This document shows positions 17,315-27,116 of a stretch of DNA of 40,512 nt, piece after piece. A program made the translations under genes and the position numbers. The DNA comes from UBA5359 sp002410925 [NCBI: bacterium UBP13_UBA5359] (GTDB lineage Bacteria; UBP13; UBA5359). Where the stretch lies: contig DHPR01000036.1 of assembly GCA_002410925.1 (NCBI GenBank), positions 1-40,512 on the forward strand. The letters are read 5' to 3'. Numbering within the stretch: the first letter of the stretch is position 1; each line of letters opens with the position of its first letter. The notes beneath the pieces were generated by a model. That model was not told the origin of the DNA. It saw nothing but the letters and a program-made list of their open reading frames with translations, and did not search any database.

Positions 17315-18434
17315 TTGTCTGCACTCTCCCCCTGGATTTGGATATATTCAAAAGCAACCCGGTTGCAAAAAGCAACAAAGTCAAGGATGATCCTCCATAG
17401 CTGATAAACGGCAACGGTATGCCGGTTACCGGCATGGAGCTGGTTACCACTCCTATGTTAATAAGAGCCTGACAGATTACCATGGTAGTCAATCCACAGG
17501 CCAGCAGCGCTCCAAAAGCATCGCTGGATTTAATGGCGGCACGATACCCTCTCCAGGCATAGAATATAAATAGGCATACCACTGCTGCCGCTCCTATAAG
17601 CCCCAGTTCTTCACCAATAATAGCAAATATAAAATCCGTATGCTGTTCCGGCAGATAGAGAAATTTCTGTTTACTATTTCCGAAACCGGCGCCCAGCAAA
17701 CCGCCGGATCCTAATGCTATAAGCGATTGAATTATATGATACCCTTTACCCTGAGGATCGGATTGAGGATTAAGAAAGGTCAGGACTCTATCCTTTTGAT
17801 AACCTTTCAGAATGAAGAGCCAGGCGAATACAGAGGCCGGCAATGCTGACAGAGTCGTCACGGCCAAATGTTTAATCCTGGCGCCTCCTGCTGCCAGAAG
17901 AACGAAACCGATAACAAGAATGGTGATGCCCGTACCCAGGTCAGGCTGCTTGAGCACCAGGAGAAAGACCACCATCAGTATTCCCAGCAGCGGTAAAAAA
18001 CCGCGTTGCAGATTGGTAACAAGGCGTGGTTTATCTGCAATAGCCGACGCAAAATAGATAGCTACCGCCAGCTTGGCCAGTTCCGACGGCTGAAATTTCA
18101 ACATACCGAAACCGAGCCAGCGAGCAGATCCTTTGGCACTATGACCCGAGCCTTCCAGCAGAACAAACCCCAGAAGAAGTATCGCGGCACAGAGAATGGG
18201 CTTGGCCAGAGGGCGAAGCTTTCGGTAATCGATATTAATACCGCAGAGCAATGCACCAAAGCCGATAAAGAGCCATATGAGCTGCTTTTTGAAGAAGAAG
18301 AAGGGATCTCCCGTCATCTCTTCAGCTTTGACATAGCTGGCACTGAGAATCATTGCCAGCCCGATAACGGTCAGCAGCATGGTTACCAGAAGCAGAGCTC
18401 TATCGATGCCTCTTCTCTCGGTTGCCAAAATCAT
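17247..18434 (-). CDS. ftsW: SEDS-family cell division peptidoglycan glycosyltransferase
   Basis: The 395-residue membrane protein has about ten hydrophobic segments and SEDS hallmarks: SARWLGFGMLKFQPSELAK near 130 (with the conserved PSELAK), LKQPDLGTG near 185, and the C-terminal IPLPFISYGGSS near 350. With the PBP encoded upstream in the cluster it should form the septal synthase. It could be an SpoVE- or RodA-like paralogue, but its place between murD and murG supports FtsW. Its ATG shares one base with the murD stop. A basic tail (SGNRRRRNRR) is encoded by the part overlapping murG. Confidence 0.94.
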   Translation of the reverse strand: MILATERRGIDRALLLVTMLLTVIGLAMILSASYVKAEEMTGDPFFFFKKQLIWLFIGFGALLCGINIDYRKLRPLAKPILCAAILLLGFVLLEGSGHSAKGSARWLGFGMLKFQPSELAKLAVAIYFASAIADKPRLVTNLQRGFLPLLGILMVVFLLVLKQPDLGTGITILVIGFVLLAAGGARIKHLAVTTLSALPASVFAWLFILKGYQKDRVLTFLNPQSDPQGKGYHIIQSLIALGSGGLLGAGFGNSKQKFLYLPEQHTDFIFAIIGEELGLIGAAAVVCLFIFYAWRGYRAAIKSSDAFGALLACGLTTMVICQALINIGVVTSSMPVTGIPLPFISYGGSSLTLLLFATGLLLNISKSRGRVQTSESGNRRRRNRRTYISGAGNRR

Positions 18435-19813
18435 CAGCCTTCCTTAATATTATTCATCGACAGGCCCTCAACAGCACTCTTGAAAGCTGCTCCGCGAGCC
18501 TCGTAATTTCTAAACATATCGAAACTGGCGCATGCCGGAGAGAGTAAAACCGCTTCTCCCGGCCTGGCCAGCCGTGCCGAGAGCTGGACAGCCTCTTGCA
18601 TTGTACGAGCCCTGTAAATGCGGCTGTGCCCGGCTGCCGCAGCGCTCTTCTCTATGCGATCAGCCGTCTCTCCCACAAGGACAAGATATCTTACTGTATC
18701 AGCAATTAATTTGCCGAACTCTGTAAAATCCGTTCCTTTATCACTGCCTCCCGCAATGAGAACAAAAGGCTTATCCATAGCCTCTATCGCTTTACGAGAC
18801 GCATCAGGATTGGTCCCCTTGGAATCATTTATATACTCCACGCCATCAATTACGGCTACCGGCTCAAGCCTATGCTCAACACCTGAAAAGGATTGCACTG
18901 CCTGCCGCAAACTATTCTCATCCAAATCGCACACCACAGCCGCCAATGCAGCTGCCAGAACATTTTCCACATTATGAGCACCCCGCAGTTTCATCTCTGC
19001 AGGAGTACCCAAATCATAGATCCGGCCGCCAAAACGAATAACCATCCTTCCCTTTTCCAGGCAGGCGCCCTCGGATAAACGCTCTCTGCGGCTAAAATAG
19101 AGTATCCGGGAATTCAACCCTTCTCCCATAGCTCTGACCGCTGAATCGTCAGCATTGAGTATAGCCGTATCCTCCGGTCCCTGCCGCCTGAAAATACGCC
19201 GTTTGATCTCCCCATACTGCGCCACCGTTTTATGACGATCCAGATGATCCGGCGTCAAATTGAGCAACAGAGCCACCTTGGGCCGAAATCGGTCAACCCA
19301 TTCCAACTGAAAGCTGCTTATTTCCGCTACCACCCAGGCATCTTCCGAGCAACCTCGTGCTCCAAGGGTCAGCGGCAGGCCTATATTGCCTGCCACTCTG
19401 GTTTCACGGCCGGTATGGTGTAAAAGCTCTCCTATAAGAGTGGCTGTAGTGGTCTTGCCGTTAGTGCCGGTTACAGCTATTATGGGAGCACGACAAAGAC
19501 GGTAAGCCAATTCTACCTCACTCCATACGGGCAATCCCATATTTATAGCCGTTTGAAGCAGGGAAGAATTAACAGGCACGCCGGGGCTGGCTATCACCAA
19601 ATCGGCATCCGTGAGAACGGATAACTGCTTCTCTCCGGTAAAAAATCTGATACCATGCTTGACGGACAAAGCCCCTGCATCAAGCTCCTCCGGCGAACGC
19701 CTATCAGCCACATTAACCACAGCTCCCGCTTCCAGCAAAGCATCTGCCGCAGCTCTGCCGCTGAGGCCATAGCCTATTACAGCCACTTTTTTATCTGTAA
19801 ACATCTTCGACAT
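18434..19813 (-). CDS. murD: UDP-N-acetylmuramoyl-L-alanine-D-glutamate ligase
   Basis: MurD adds D-glutamate to UDP-MurNAc-L-Ala. The 459-residue protein has the N-terminal Rossmann start VAVIGYGLSGRAAADALL, the ATP loop VTGTNGKTTTATL near 115, AEISSFQLEWV near 160, NLTPDHLDRH near 180 and the NDSKGTNPDAS C-terminal-domain motif near 325. GAGG lies seven bases upstream of the ATG. It is 43 bases after mraY and overlaps ftsW by one base. Confidence 0.96.
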   Translation of the reverse strand: MSKMFTDKKVAVIGYGLSGRAAADALLEAGAVVNVADRRSPEELDAGALSVKHGIRFFTGEKQLSVLTDADLVIASPGVPVNSSLLQTAINMGLPVWSEVELAYRLCRAPIIAVTGTNGKTTTATLIGELLHHTGRETRVAGNIGLPLTLGARGCSEDAWVVAEISSFQLEWVDRFRPKVALLLNLTPDHLDRHKTVAQYGEIKRRIFRRQGPEDTAILNADDSAVRAMGEGLNSRILYFSRRERLSEGACLEKGRMVIRFGGRIYDLGTPAEMKLRGAHNVENVLAAALAAVVCDLDENSLRQAVQSFSGVEHRLEPVAVIDGVEYINDSKGTNPDASRKAIEAMDKPFVLIAGGSDKGTDFTEFGKLIADTVRYLVLVGETADRIEKSAAAAGHSRIYRARTMQEAVQLSARLARPGEAVLLSPACASFDMFRNYEARGAAFKSAVEGLSMNNIKEG

Positions 19814-19856
19814 TTTATTGCCTCGCTAGCAGCCGGATTGCAGGCCGGGGGCCGAA

Positions 19857-20786
19857 TTATCCGGCCATTACTATTCCCAGCACACCGCACATCAGCGCCG
19901 CTACCCAAAAAAGATATACCACACAAGCCTCGGGCAAGCCTGATAATTCAAAATGATGATGTAACGGGCTCATTCTAAACAAACGACGTCCTCCCGTCAA
20001 TCTAAAAAAGGACACCTGAAATATGACGGAAAGCGCCTCTATCACAAAAACCATTCCTACCACTATCAGCAACCAGGGAGATCCGGTCATAAGGCCGAGC
20101 ATACCCAGAGCGGCACCCAGCCCCAGAGAACCCGTATCGCCCATAAATATGGCTGCCGGGTGACGATTGAAAGCTAAAAATCCCAGACAGCCTCCTGCCA
20201 GGGCCAGAGCCTGTGCTGACTGAGCATGGGCTCCAATAATATAGCCGATGACCGCATAAGCGCCAAAAGATATGACCAATGTTCCGGCCGCCAAACCGTC
20301 CAGACCATCGGTAAGATTAACAGCATTGGCCGTAGATACCAGGGCAAGGATCCAGAGGACGGACAAGAAGATCGGCCAAAGCGTGCCGTCAAAAGCATGC
20401 TCCCGAGCAATCAATACAGCCAGTATAGCCAGAAGAAACTGATAGAATAGTTTATGCCTGGCCTTCAATCCCAGTGCACGATGCTTAAGCACTATAATGG
20501 CATCATCCCAAAAGCCGAGCAAGGAATAACCCCATAGGACAAAGAGCACCGGCCAGCTCTGCCTAACCGGACTGCTCAGCAGAATACCGATGGTGGCAGC
20601 AATAACTATCAGCAAACCGCCCATTGTCGGAGTGCCTTGCTTGCTCAGGTGCGTAACGGGGCCGTCTTTTCTGACTATCTGCCCGGCACTAACATTCTTA
20701 AGCAGACTTATTACCGGTCTGCCCAGCAGCAGAACCAACAATAAAGGAACAGCAAAGGCTATTGCAGCCCCCCATGCCGCATTCAT
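19857..20786 (-). CDS. mraY: Phospho-N-acetylmuramoyl-pentapeptide transferase
   Basis: MraY moves phospho-MurNAc-pentapeptide to undecaprenyl phosphate to form lipid I. The 309-residue integral membrane protein has about ten hydrophobic segments. Catalytic signatures are all present: GTPTMGGLL near 52, the DD pair in GFWDDAI near 92, NAVNLTDGLDGLA near 155, FMGDTGSLGLG near 215 and the SPLHHHFEL loop near 275. A 94-base gap separates it from murF and holds no recognised signal. The ribosome binding site is weak (AAGGGA, about 12 bases upstream). Confidence 0.96.
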   Translation of the reverse strand: MNAAWGAAIAFAVPLLLVLLLGRPVISLLKNVSAGQIVRKDGPVTHLSKQGTPTMGGLLIVIAATIGILLSSPVRQSWPVLFVLWGYSLLGFWDDAIIVLKHRALGLKARHKLFYQFLLAILAVLIAREHAFDGTLWPIFLSVLWILALVSTANAVNLTDGLDGLAAGTLVISFGAYAVIGYIIGAHAQSAQALALAGGCLGFLAFNRHPAAIFMGDTGSLGLGAALGMLGLMTGSPWLLIVVGMVFVIEALSVIFQVSFFRLTGGRRLFRMSPLHHHFELSGLPEACVVYLFWVAALMCGVLGIVMAG

Positions 20787-20880
20787 ATTAATTTTGTATC
20801 CCTTATTTCAGTTGACGCCATCTTCATCTTCCACATACCAAGCACTTTCATCTCTATAAACTATCTGCTTGAATGCCAAA

Positions 20881-22272
20881 TTATGGGCTTGGGTTATTTC
20901 GCACTCCGGGTTTGAGAAGAATACCCACAATCTCCTCCATAGCCATGCCTCTTGAACCCTTTACCAATACTACATCATCAGATGCTACCGTAGCCAGCAG
21001 AGCTGCAGCCAGCTCTGCTTTAGCGGAGAAATGATATATCTCTCTTTCATTCATGCCTGCAGCCGCAGCACCAAGCCCTATCTCGGCAGCTTCAGAGCCA
21101 TAAGTAAAAAGGATATCCGTTCCTCTTTCCACTACATAAGCACCGATCTCTCTGTGTAATCTGTTTGAAGCCGAGCCTAATTCAAGCATATCAGCCAAAA
21201 CAGCAATCCGACGCTTTGCCTTTATACCGGATAAGACATCGATAGCCGCTTTGGTTGAAGCAGGGCCGGCATTATAGACATCGCTTATTATCCTGAAACC
21301 CTCATTGCTTTGCAGCATCTCCAGCCGCATGGAAGAGCCCTTAAGGCCGGCAAGTCCTGCCGTGCATTCATCAAGGCTCACCCCTAAAGACACGGCCGCA
21401 GCCACAGCTGCCAGTGAATTGAGCACATTATGCCTTCCTGGAAGAGGAATAAAGACTCTCACACAATCTTCATCAGAGCATATATCGAAAGAGATGCCGC
21501 TCTCTTCTTCGGATATATTCTCCCCCCTGATATCGGCGGCAGCATCCAAACCGAAGGTGATACAACGAGATGAAGATGCTTTTTTGAGCAGATTCAGATA
21601 TGGATCGTCGGCCGGCAAAACAGCCGTTCCATCTGCCGGCAATGCCTGAACCAGTTCCGCTTTGGCGCGAGCTATATTTTCGACAGAGCCCAGATGCTCG
21701 AGATGGGTTTCACCTATACACGTAACCAAACCTACCTCCGGGCAAGCCAGACAGGCTAAAGCAGCTATCTCACCACTTCCCCTCATGCCCATCTCTATTA
21801 CCGCCACTTCTATTCCTTTGCTCAGAGCCAGAAGAGTAAGAGGCACACCGATCTCATTATTATAGTTCTTTTCACTTCTTAAAACATTATAACGCTCTGA
21901 CAGGATGGAGGCGCAAATCTCTCTGGTGCCGGTCTTACCGACGCTGCCGGTAATTCCTACCACTCTCCCGGACCATGACAAGCGATGGCTGAGCGCAGCT
22001 GCCTGCAGAGCCTTCAATGTATCATCTACCCTAATCACAGCAGCCGCACCGACATTAAAACCGACATCTTTTGATACCATGACGGCCGCAGCTCCAGCCT
22101 TAACGGCAGCCTGCACATAGTTATGACCATCACTTCTTATGCCGGGCAGAGCTACAAACAGCTCTCCGCCCTTTGCATTGCGTGAATCCGCCACGGCGCC
22201 GTGAAATTCCATATTCGGGCTCCCGGCCGCCAATATTCCTCCGGTAGCTATCAGCAATTGCTCAACTCGCAC
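20881..22272 (-). CDS. murF: UDP-MurNAc-tripeptide-D-alanyl-D-alanine ligase
   Basis: MurF adds D-Ala-D-Ala to complete the pentapeptide precursor. The 463-residue protein has the MurF-type ATP loop GITGSVGKTGTREI near 108, NYNNEIGVPLTLL near 140, VIEMGMRGSGEI near 160 and VYNAGPASTKAA near 330. The GTG start at 22270-22272 shares one base with the murE stop, forming a TAGTG junction. The matching D-Ala-D-Ala ligase gene (ddl), often in such clusters, is not present here. Confidence 0.95.
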   Translation of the reverse strand: MRVEQLLIATGGILAAGSPNMEFHGAVADSRNAKGGELFVALPGIRSDGHNYVQAAVKAGAAAVMVSKDVGFNVGAAAVIRVDDTLKALQAAALSHRLSWSGRVVGITGSVGKTGTREICASILSERYNVLRSEKNYNNEIGVPLTLLALSKGIEVAVIEMGMRGSGEIAALACLACPEVGLVTCIGETHLEHLGSVENIARAKAELVQALPADGTAVLPADDPYLNLLKKASSSRCITFGLDAAADIRGENISEEESGISFDICSDEDCVRVFIPLPGRHNVLNSLAAVAAAVSLGVSLDECTAGLAGLKGSSMRLEMLQSNEGFRIISDVYNAGPASTKAAIDVLSGIKAKRRIAVLADMLELGSASNRLHREIGAYVVERGTDILFTYGSEAAEIGLGAAAAGMNEREIYHFSAKAELAAALLATVASDDVVLVKGSRGMAMEEIVGILLKPGVRNNPSP

Positions 22273-23756
22273 TATAACTCTCCATAAATGCCGTGCAGAA
22301 TATCTACAGCAGTCTTCCTGTCGTCAAAGTAATGACGCTTTGCGCCGATAATCTGATACTCTTCATGCCCTTTACCGGCAATAAGCACCATATCTCCGGC
22401 TTCAGCCGTCTGCAGTGCCAGGCGTATAGCTTCAGCTCTATCGGGCTCGATCAGATATTGCGCCTTGCCCCCAATCATGCCCGGCAGAATCTCTCTGATA
22501 ATTGCCTCAGGATCTTCACTACGCGGGTTATCTGAGGTTACCACCGCCAGATCAGCCAGCCCGGCAGCCACTTTCCCCATAATAGGACGCTTGCCTCTAT
22601 CTCGATCGCCTCCACAGCCGAATACCACGATTAATCGCCCGCCGTCCCCGGTCGAAAGAGATGACAGCACCTTCTTCAGGCCATCCGGAGTATGCGCATA
22701 ATCTACCAGAACGGTAAACGGCTGCCCGGCATTTACCGGTTCCAAGCGTCCTGGAGCCGATCTGGCTTCGGACAAAGCCTTGACTATTATATCAGCCTCA
22801 ATGCCTAGAGCAAAGGCCGAGGCGGCGGCGGCCAAGGCATTGTAAACATTGAAACCGCCTATAAGAGGCAAGGTCACCTCTCGCTGCCAATCAGGAGTTG
22901 TCAAAGTGAAGATGCTGGACCTTTCCCTTAGCTGTAGAGCAGAGGCTCTTATATCAGCCGGCCTCTCTATAGCATATCCAAGCATCTCGGCTTTGGATTG
23001 CAAAGCTATCTCTCGGCCATAATGGTCATCAAGATTGATTATTGCTCTGATCGCTCCCTTAGCAGCGGCGCTCTGCACAGCATAATCAGTGAACAGCAGC
23101 GCCTTGGCAGCAGCATATTTTTCCATATTACCATGATAATCCAGATGATCCTGAGTGCAATTGGTGAAGGCAACTACATCGAACCAGCATTCCCGCACTC
23201 TGCCCTGATCCAAAGCATGCGATGAAACCTCCAGGCAAACATCCTGCAAGCCTGCTGTCAGCGCCTTGTGCAGCCAGCGCTGCAGATCCAGAGATTCGGG
23301 AGTGGTATGCGAACCGGGAACTCTCTCCGCTCCGATGCGGTTGCCGGCTGTTCCCAAAAGACCGCTTCTGCGCCCCGATACCGATAATATCTGATCGATC
23401 AGATGAACGGTAGTAGTCTTGCCGTTGGTTCCGGTAACTCCTATCAGACGCAGCTTAGCGGCAGGATTATCAAAAAAAGCAGCTGCCGCTTCAGCCAATA
23501 CTTTACGGCTATCTGCTGTTATCAGTGCCGGCACTCCATTTGGCAGGCATGAACTCTCTTCCAGACAGATGGCTGCCGCTCCCGCTTTCAGCGCTGCTTC
23601 GATGAAATGATGTCCATCATTCTTCTTCCCCCGCAAACAAAAGAAAAGAGCTCCGGGTATCACGGAGCGGGAATCATAGACTATTTCCGTAATCTCAGGA
23701 TCAGAAGCGCCATGAAGTTTTAATTTACAGGCCCGAGCTATATCCGATAATTTCAT
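22272..23756 (-). CDS. murE: UDP-MurNAc-L-Ala-D-Glu:meso-diaminopimelate ligase
   Basis: MurE adds the third residue of the stem peptide. The 494-residue protein has GVTGTNGKTTTVHLI near 110, the NCTQDHLDYH motif near 180 and FGCGGDRDRGKRP near 375. The substrate loop near residue 409 reads DNPRSE; the DNPR form is the known signature for meso-diaminopimelate rather than lysine. The TAA of the upstream PBP gene is immediately followed by its ATG, and murF overlaps its stop, so this block is tightly coupled. Confidence 0.96.
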   Translation of the reverse strand: MKLSDIARACKLKLHGASDPEITEIVYDSRSVIPGALFFCLRGKKNDGHHFIEAALKAGAAAICLEESSCLPNGVPALITADSRKVLAEAAAAFFDNPAAKLRLIGVTGTNGKTTTVHLIDQILSVSGRRSGLLGTAGNRIGAERVPGSHTTPESLDLQRWLHKALTAGLQDVCLEVSSHALDQGRVRECWFDVVAFTNCTQDHLDYHGNMEKYAAAKALLFTDYAVQSAAAKGAIRAIINLDDHYGREIALQSKAEMLGYAIERPADIRASALQLRERSSIFTLTTPDWQREVTLPLIGGFNVYNALAAAASAFALGIEADIIVKALSEARSAPGRLEPVNAGQPFTVLVDYAHTPDGLKKVLSSLSTGDGGRLIVVFGCGGDRDRGKRPIMGKVAAGLADLAVVTSDNPRSEDPEAIIREILPGMIGGKAQYLIEPDRAEAIRLALQTAEAGDMVLIAGKGHEEYQIIGAKRHYFDDRKTAVDILHGIYGEL

Positions 23757-25478
23757 TTATGCATCCTCCCTGATCACGGCATCTCCCTTATCAGGAGGAA
23801 CCCCCAGCTTGATAAGGCTGCTGCGCACTATCTCTTTAAACGCAGGAGCTGCTATTACACCGCCGTAATAAGCTCCCTTCGGCTCATCGATACTTACTAA
23901 AACCACCAACCGCGGATGATCGACCGGCGCCAGGCCCACAAAAGAGGCTATATAGCGTCCGCCGCCATAACCATAAGCTCCTACCTTCTGCGCTGTTCCC
24001 GTTTTACCTCCGGTACTATAGCCCTCAATAGCGGCAGCCTTGCCGGTACCCTCCAGCACCACCCGCTGCATCATCCGGCGCATAGCCGCCGCTGTTTCCG
24101 GAGAGATCACTCGCCCGAGGTCTTCCACCTTATATTCCTTGCTGATCACACCGTCTCGAGTTCGAATATTCCGAACTATGCGAGGGCGATACAGCTTTCC
24201 ACCATTAGCCAGAACGCAGACAGCTCTGGTCATCTGTATCGGAGTTACGCCTATTCCCTGCCCAAAAGCTATATTAGCCGTTTTGATACGCTGCCAGGAA
24301 GCAGAAGATTGCAGAAGCCCTCTCTCTTCCCCCGGCAAGGATATGCCGGTAACCTGACCAAAGCCGAACTCTCTTATATAGCGATATAGAGAATGACTGC
24401 CGAGCTTGAGGCCCAGAGTGGCCGCTCCCACGTTACAGGAATTAACGATAACATCACTTACGCTCTCGCTTCCGTGACCGCTGCTATTGCCATGTCGGAC
24501 ACAATGAACGGTTCGACGATCTATTCCTAAAGTCCCGCTACAATTTATTACTGTATCACCAGGCGAATACACCTTTTCTTCAAGGGCTGCAGCTGCAGTT
24601 ATCAACTTAAAGATCGAACCGGGTTCATAAACCTGTTGCACAGCCCTATTGGACCAGGCCATACAATCATAACTCCCATAGTTATTGGGATTGTAAGTAG
24701 GGCAGCTGGCCATAGCCAGCACATCCCCGCTCCAGGGGTCCATGGCAATGGCACAACCACCGGCTGCCCGGGCATTTTTCACAGCTTTTTTTAATTCACG
24801 CTCTGCAATATGCTGCAACTCGGAATCGATGGTTAGGTAAATATCCTGACCATCTGCGGGAGGAACTATCTTTCTAACGCCGTAAGGAATATTACGCCCG
24901 ATGGCATCCTCCTCCACCTTCATATATCCGGGAACACCCCGTAAATATTTATCAAAATGAACTTCCAGACCATAAAGACCCTGCATATCCAGACCGGCAA
25001 AACCGATAATATTGGATGCCAGCTCCTGCCCCGGATAAGCCCTCTTATACTCCTTTATCAAATTGACGGTTCCCAGGTTCAGAGCCTTAACAGCTGCAGC
25101 TCTATCAAAGGAAGCCTTGCGTTGTATCCAGACAAAACCGCGCTTAGGATCAAGCAATTGTAAAATCTCATCGGGGCTTTTATCTAAAACCGCCGCCAGC
25201 TTGGAGGCCACCTGACTGCGATCGCTCATCTGATTGGGAGAAGCATAAACGGAATCCATAGCTATATTGACCGCTAAAGACTTTCCCTTACGATCATATA
25301 TACCGCCCCGGCTGGCTGGCAAATCAACTTTGCGCATACGCTGCTGCATAGCAAGGTTTTTATATTTATCTCGCTGTATTATCTGTATATAGACCAGCCT
25401 TACCAGGAGAGAGGCCAGCAGGATAACCATCGCTCCGGATATGACTCTTATTCTGCTCCTGGTCAAAGATCTGGACAT
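23757..25478 (-). CDS. ftsI: Class B penicillin-binding protein, FtsI/PBP2B/SpoVD-like transpeptidase
   Basis: The 573-residue protein is the septal transpeptidase candidate. It has one N-terminal membrane segment (about 12-33), a dimerisation domain starting RGGIYDRKGKSLAVN, and a transpeptidase domain with all three active-site motifs: S288-I-F-K, S347-C-N and K492-T-G. No C-terminal PASTA repeats are present, unlike many Bacillota SpoVD/PBP2B proteins. It follows the ftsL-like gene, the normal order in dcw clusters. A GGAGG lies about 12 bases upstream of the ATG. Confidence 0.93.
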   Translation of the reverse strand: MSRSLTRSRIRVISGAMVILLASLLVRLVYIQIIQRDKYKNLAMQQRMRKVDLPASRGGIYDRKGKSLAVNIAMDSVYASPNQMSDRSQVASKLAAVLDKSPDEILQLLDPKRGFVWIQRKASFDRAAAVKALNLGTVNLIKEYKRAYPGQELASNIIGFAGLDMQGLYGLEVHFDKYLRGVPGYMKVEEDAIGRNIPYGVRKIVPPADGQDIYLTIDSELQHIAERELKKAVKNARAAGGCAIAMDPWSGDVLAMASCPTYNPNNYGSYDCMAWSNRAVQQVYEPGSIFKLITAAAALEEKVYSPGDTVINCSGTLGIDRRTVHCVRHGNSSGHGSESVSDVIVNSCNVGAATLGLKLGSHSLYRYIREFGFGQVTGISLPGEERGLLQSSASWQRIKTANIAFGQGIGVTPIQMTRAVCVLANGGKLYRPRIVRNIRTRDGVISKEYKVEDLGRVISPETAAAMRRMMQRVVLEGTGKAAAIEGYSTGGKTGTAQKVGAYGYGGGRYIASFVGLAPVDHPRLVVLVSIDEPKGAYYGGVIAAPAFKEIVRSSLIKLGVPPDKGDAVIREDA

Positions 25479-25553
25479 GCTTTACCCATTCCTCCGTCAG
25501 AATCAGCCGTTAAATAAATTTGCAAAGATCATTTAGCGGCAAGCCTTGGCCTT

Positions 25554-26054
25554 TTATGGCTGGCTGGCCTCCACTTCCGTCAGCCTGGCTCGTAAACCCT
25601 CCAGGCTTTTCAGGCCATCGACCAGGCCGTTCCAGACCCCTGCCAGGCGCCCGGCTGATGCCAGTTTGGTTTCCGCTACCGGCTCTTTAATAGTAATAAA
25701 CTCTACTCTTTCAGGATAGATCATATTTAATCTGCTTTGAGCCATGTTCTCTATACGCTCGGGAGCACTCAATTCATCCAGCTTCAACTGTAATCGCTCC
25801 CTCTCCAGCGACAGATCTATCAATCGTTCTTCGAGCTTCTGAACTTGATATCCCTTCTGAGTAATACAAGCATTCTGATAAAGGTAAATGAACGCCGGCA
25901 ATGATAACAGCAGCAATATCGTCATATATGTAAACGCCGCCCTGGTATCAAGAGGTGCTCCCTCTCTGCGCTTTTCTACCGCTTTATTCCTGTTTTTCCT
26001 GTTTTTCGCCTGGCCGTATGAATTTTTACGATCCATAGTAGATGATAAAGCCAT
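25554..26054 (-). CDS. FtsL/DivIC-like division protein
   Basis: The 166-residue protein has a basic cytoplasmic start (NRKNRNKAVEKRREG), one membrane segment at about 40-60 (AAFTYMTILLLLSLPAFIYLY) and a coiled-coil region at about 70-100 rich in heptad leucines, followed by a MAQSRLNMIYPERVEFI motif of the septum-formation initiator fold. This topology and the place between rsmH and the PBP gene identify it as FtsL-like. The 40-residue tail after this fold is longer than in typical FtsL. GGGGGAG lies six bases upstream of the ATG. Confidence 0.82.
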   Translation of the reverse strand: MALSSTMDRKNSYGQAKNRKNRNKAVEKRREGAPLDTRAAFTYMTILLLLSLPAFIYLYQNACITQKGYQVQKLEERLIDLSLERERLQLKLDELSAPERIENMAQSRLNMIYPERVEFITIKEPVAETKLASAGRLAGVWNGLVDGLKSLEGLRARLTEVEASQP

Positions 26055-26088
26055 GTTAATCTCCCCCCATAACTAGCTTTTTTGGCTG

Positions 26089-26116
26089 AAGCCTGTTAGC
26101 GGTTACGCTCAGGCTT
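26089..26116 (-). promoter_or_regulatory. Strong hairpin in the rsmH-ftsL gap
   Basis: A 7-bp outer stem (AAGCCTG with CAGGCTT) continues through a 4-bp inner stem (AGCG with CGCT) with a two-base bulge and a four-base loop. No T tract follows on the minus strand. It sits in the middle of the 107-base rsmH-ftsL gap and may mark an mRNA processing or stability element rather than a terminator. Confidence 0.45.
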
Positions 26117-26161
26117 ATTACTCCAATCTTTACTTTCACGCTTACAATCGCCAAAAGACGC

Positions 26162-27091
26162 TTATAAACGTTCGATGGCTCTGAGTTTGGCACTCCTCGA
26201 TCTTGGATTTGCCGATATCTCTTCAGCCGACGGCAATATCGGCTTTTTATTAACAAGCCTTGCCAGCGGCTTATGGCCGCATACGCATATCGGTATACGA
26301 GGGCTACAGATACATCCAACCGTCCATTCCCGATAACGATGCTTGACTATTCTATCTTCAAGCGAATGGAAAGAAATGGCCACCATTCGCCCTCCCGTCC
26401 TGAGTAAGTGAATGCCGCTGTCAAGAGCCTCCGTCAGGCTCTCCAGCTCGACATTCACAGCTATACGCAGAGCCTGGAAGCTTTTGGTGGCCGGATGAAT
26501 ACGGCCCCTGCGCCTGGACGGAGAAACTGCCCGACTTATCACTTCCGCTAGATCAGCAGCACTCCTTATAATGCCCTCCTGCCTGGATTTGATAATGGCT
26601 CCGGCAATACGAGGGGCTTGATGTTCTTCGCCGTAAAGCCTAAGTATTCTGACCAGATCATCCTTCGAAGCCGTAGCCACTATCTCCGCGGCAGTCAATT
26701 GCCCGCGCCTGTCCATACGCATATCCAGCGGCGCCGGACTCTTGAAAGAGAAAGCTCTCTCTTCGCTCTCCAATTGAAAGCTCGAGAGTCCCAGATCCAT
26801 AAGTATTCCATCGACTTTTTCAATCTGCAATTGCCGAAGCACTCCGGCCATATGTCTGAAATTCTCTCTAATGATGGTTACCCGGTCACCAAACCTTTTC
26901 AGGCGACGCCCGGATTCCTCTATCGCCATATCATCCTGGTCCAGACCTATCAGACGCCCCTTTGGCGACGATGCTTCAAGTATAGCCTCCGCATGGCCTC
27001 CTCCGCCAAGAGTAGCGTCAAGGTATATGCCCTCTGAGACCGGAGCCATATGCTCTACAGCCTCCTTGAGCATGACGGTGATATGCTTCAT
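26162..27091 (-). CDS. rsmH: 16S rRNA (cytosine1402-N4)-methyltransferase
   Basis: RsmH (MraW) methylates C1402 of 16S rRNA using S-adenosylmethionine. The 309-residue protein has YLDATLGGGGHAEAIL near 25 (SAM site), the inserted helical region starting DLGLSSFQLE, RIHPATKSFQALRIAVN near 200 and ISFHSLEDRIVKHRY near 250, plus a CICSPRIPICVCG cysteine cluster. It lies in its conserved place behind mraZ, but with an extra small ORF between. Confidence 0.96.
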   Translation of the reverse strand: MKHITVMLKEAVEHMAPVSEGIYLDATLGGGGHAEAILEASSPKGRLIGLDQDDMAIEESGRRLKRFGDRVTIIRENFRHMAGVLRQLQIEKVDGILMDLGLSSFQLESEERAFSFKSPAPLDMRMDRRGQLTAAEIVATASKDDLVRILRLYGEEHQAPRIAGAIIKSRQEGIIRSAADLAEVISRAVSPSRRRGRIHPATKSFQALRIAVNVELESLTEALDSGIHLLRTGGRMVAISFHSLEDRIVKHRYREWTVGCICSPRIPICVCGHKPLARLVNKKPILPSAEEISANPRSRSAKLRAIERL

Positions 27092-27116
27092 CGTACGTTT
27101 CCGCCTTAGACGGCAA

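Noticed and set aside
20787-20880. Short frames of 22-24 codons in the murF-mraY gap, one reading QIVYRDESAWYVEDEDGVN
   Set aside because: Protein-like in appearance but too short and without a ribosome binding site; could be a remnant of a longer murF end, not supportable.
26056-26319. 87-codon minus-strand frame overlapping the end of rsmH
   Set aside because: It overlaps rsmH in a different frame; the part outside rsmH coincides with a hairpin and shows no protein-like pattern.
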